The translations under genes and the position numbers were made by a program. From contig JACMMD010000253.1 in assembly GCA_014379235.1 (NCBI GenBank), forward strand, positions 1-6,132: DNA of 6,132 nucleotides, read 5' to 3'. A model generated the notes under the pieces. It saw only the letters and a program-made list of their open reading frames with translations, had not been told where the DNA came from and searched no databases. The stretch is from Anaerolineae bacterium (GTDB lineage Bacteria > Chloroflexota > Anaerolineae > Aggregatilineales > Phototrophicaceae). Positions 5,365-6,132 of the stretch are shown here, in pieces (within the stretch, counting starts at the first letter, position 1; each line of letters begins with the position of its first letter).

Positions 5365-6093
5365 ATGCGTTTTGACACCTATCTCGTCGGCGCTCACGTC
5401 GTGCGCCAATTGGTGAACGCCGCCACCGTCGCCGAAGTCCTTCACGACGGTGGCGATAACATTCTGCTGGATTTGAAATCTGGGCAAACCGTCAGCATCT
5501 ATCTGATCGAACGCCCGCTTCCAGTTTACGAACTGAAAATGATCCTCAAGGAGAACAGCGACTCCGGTATCCACACGCTGTTTATCCTGTGGGGCGCGAT
5601 GCTGCTGCCCGATCATGGCCGCTGGTTTCGCCCGCCGGATTGGATGGCTGCTATGCTGTCCGTGTATGGCGACACGCTCTACGCCTTTGAGGTCTACGGA
5701 CACGATGTGTTCATTTATCCGGTGACGTTTGAGGGGCGCGGCAAAGAACGGCTGGTGAAATACGATAAGAACATCGCCTTCGAAAATTTAAGCGGCGAAG
5801 TCATCACCACCACCAACGTGCATATCGCCGGACAATGGCACATCGCAGATTTTGCGCCGCGTACAGCCGGAGCGAAAACCAACGCCAGCAGCGATTCATC
5901 GCAGCAAAACGGCGCGGGTTCCGGCAGCGCCCAACAGCAACGTCCAGTGCCAACCGCCGCCTCGATTCAGATTTACTACGAACTGCTCAAGATCAATCAC
6001 AACGCCGATCAGGAAACCGTCAAGAAAGCCTATCGCAAACTGGCCTTGAAGTATCACCCCGATTACAACAAGAGCGCGGACGCCACCAACTAG
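5365..6093 (+). CDS. J-domain protein with unknown N-terminal domain, stop inside the J domain
   Basis: The frame encodes 242 residues. Residues 1-165 form a globular domain I do not recognise, with conserved-looking blocks such as YELKMILKENSDSGIHTLF, WGAMLLPD and PPDWM; no transmembrane segment or signal peptide is seen. Residues 166-200 are a Ser/Gln/Gly/Ala-rich linker. From about 203 a J domain begins: IYYELLKINHNA, the basic helix VKKAYRKLALKYHPD with the HPD loop (231-233) that stimulates Hsp70 ATPase, then NKSADATN and TAG. Sequence after the TAG continues the J domain in frame. The J domain could recruit DnaK to whatever the N-terminal domain binds. A weak AGG at 5352-5354 serves the ATG. 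As written the product lacks helix III's end and helix IV, but helix II and HPD remain. Domain call for J is certain; function of the rest is unknown. Confidence 0.88.
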   Translation: MRFDTYLVGAHVVRQLVNAATVAEVLHDGGDNILLDLKSGQTVSIYLIERPLPVYELKMILKENSDSGIHTLFILWGAMLLPDHGRWFRPPDWMAAMLSVYGDTLYAFEVYGHDVFIYPVTFEGRGKERLVKYDKNIAFENLSGEVITTTNVHIAGQWHIADFAPRTAGAKTNASSDSSQQNGAGSGSAQQQRPVPTAASIQIYYELLKINHNADQETVKKAYRKLALKYHPDYNKSADATN

Positions 6094-6132
6094 ATGCAGC
6101 AGATCAACGAGGCATACGACGGCATCATGCGC
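6094..6132 (+). pseudogene. In-frame continuation of the J domain after the TAG
   Basis: The 13 codons after the TAG, in the same frame, read MQQINEAYDGIMR. INEAYD is the conserved end of J-domain helix III (compare FKEINEAYEVL in DnaJ proteins). So the upstream frame and this piece are one J domain split by a nonsense codon where Lys or Glu is usual; AAG or GAG is one base from TAG. The gene probably continued beyond the window. Confidence 0.8.

Noticed and set aside
5344..5703. Minus-strand frame opposite the J-domain gene
   Set aside because: No motif and no ribosome site; the plus-strand frame continues into a clear J domain.
6091..6093. TAG read as a sense codon in a recoded genome
   Set aside because: Pirin (TAG at 2881) and the metallopeptidase (TAG at 3594) end at natural lengths, and reading on from the pirin stop runs through a non-coding hairpin repeat.

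Overview
The window is a plus-strand stretch of a bacterial chromosome with moderately high GC. It carries seven protein-coding genes; the first is cut by the left edge and the last runs to the right edge. Sequence alone does not settle the organism. The dispersed TGTAGGGGC-headed palindromes, the mix of families and the unknown domain fused to a J domain remind me of Chloroflexota or a similar environmental lineage, but this is an impression and not a demonstration. I see no rRNA, tRNA, CRISPR array, transposase or integrase.

Left part (1-2883). A short-chain dehydrogenase/reductase (SDR) 3' end is followed by about 210 bases holding two TGTAGGGGC palindromes. Then comes a module of a TetR-type repressor, a cytosolic YceI-family lipid-binding protein and a pirin (cupin). 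The repressor and yceI are separated by two near-identical inverted repeats with CGGAC/GTCCG half-sites, the best operator candidates in the window. A second motif, CGTGTAAT, occurs just before the repressor gene and twice just before the pirin gene. An 18-bp perfect hairpin lies between yceI and pirin. A reasonable reading is a small regulon in which the repressor controls itself, yceI and perhaps pirin, possibly in response to an isoprenoid, quinone-like or electrophilic compound. The ligand is inference.

Middle part (2884-5364). A third TGTAGGGGC hairpin precedes a small HExxH zinc-metallopeptidase-like protein that looks leaderless. Next is a secreted alpha/beta hydrolase resembling platelet-activating factor acetylhydrolase. 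After it lie 400 AT-richer bases that contain a decayed second copy of the 3' end of the metallopeptidase gene, two inverted repeats and a possible minus-strand gene remnant. The hydrolase therefore sits between an intact and a vestigial copy of the same gene end, and its GC is lower than that of its neighbours.

Right part (5365-6132). A protein with an unrecognised N-terminal domain, a low-complexity linker and a C-terminal J domain is interrupted by an in-frame TAG inside the J domain. J-domain sequence continues in the same frame to the edge of the window. TAG serves as an ordinary stop elsewhere in the window, so a nonsense mutation or a sequence error is more likely than recoding.
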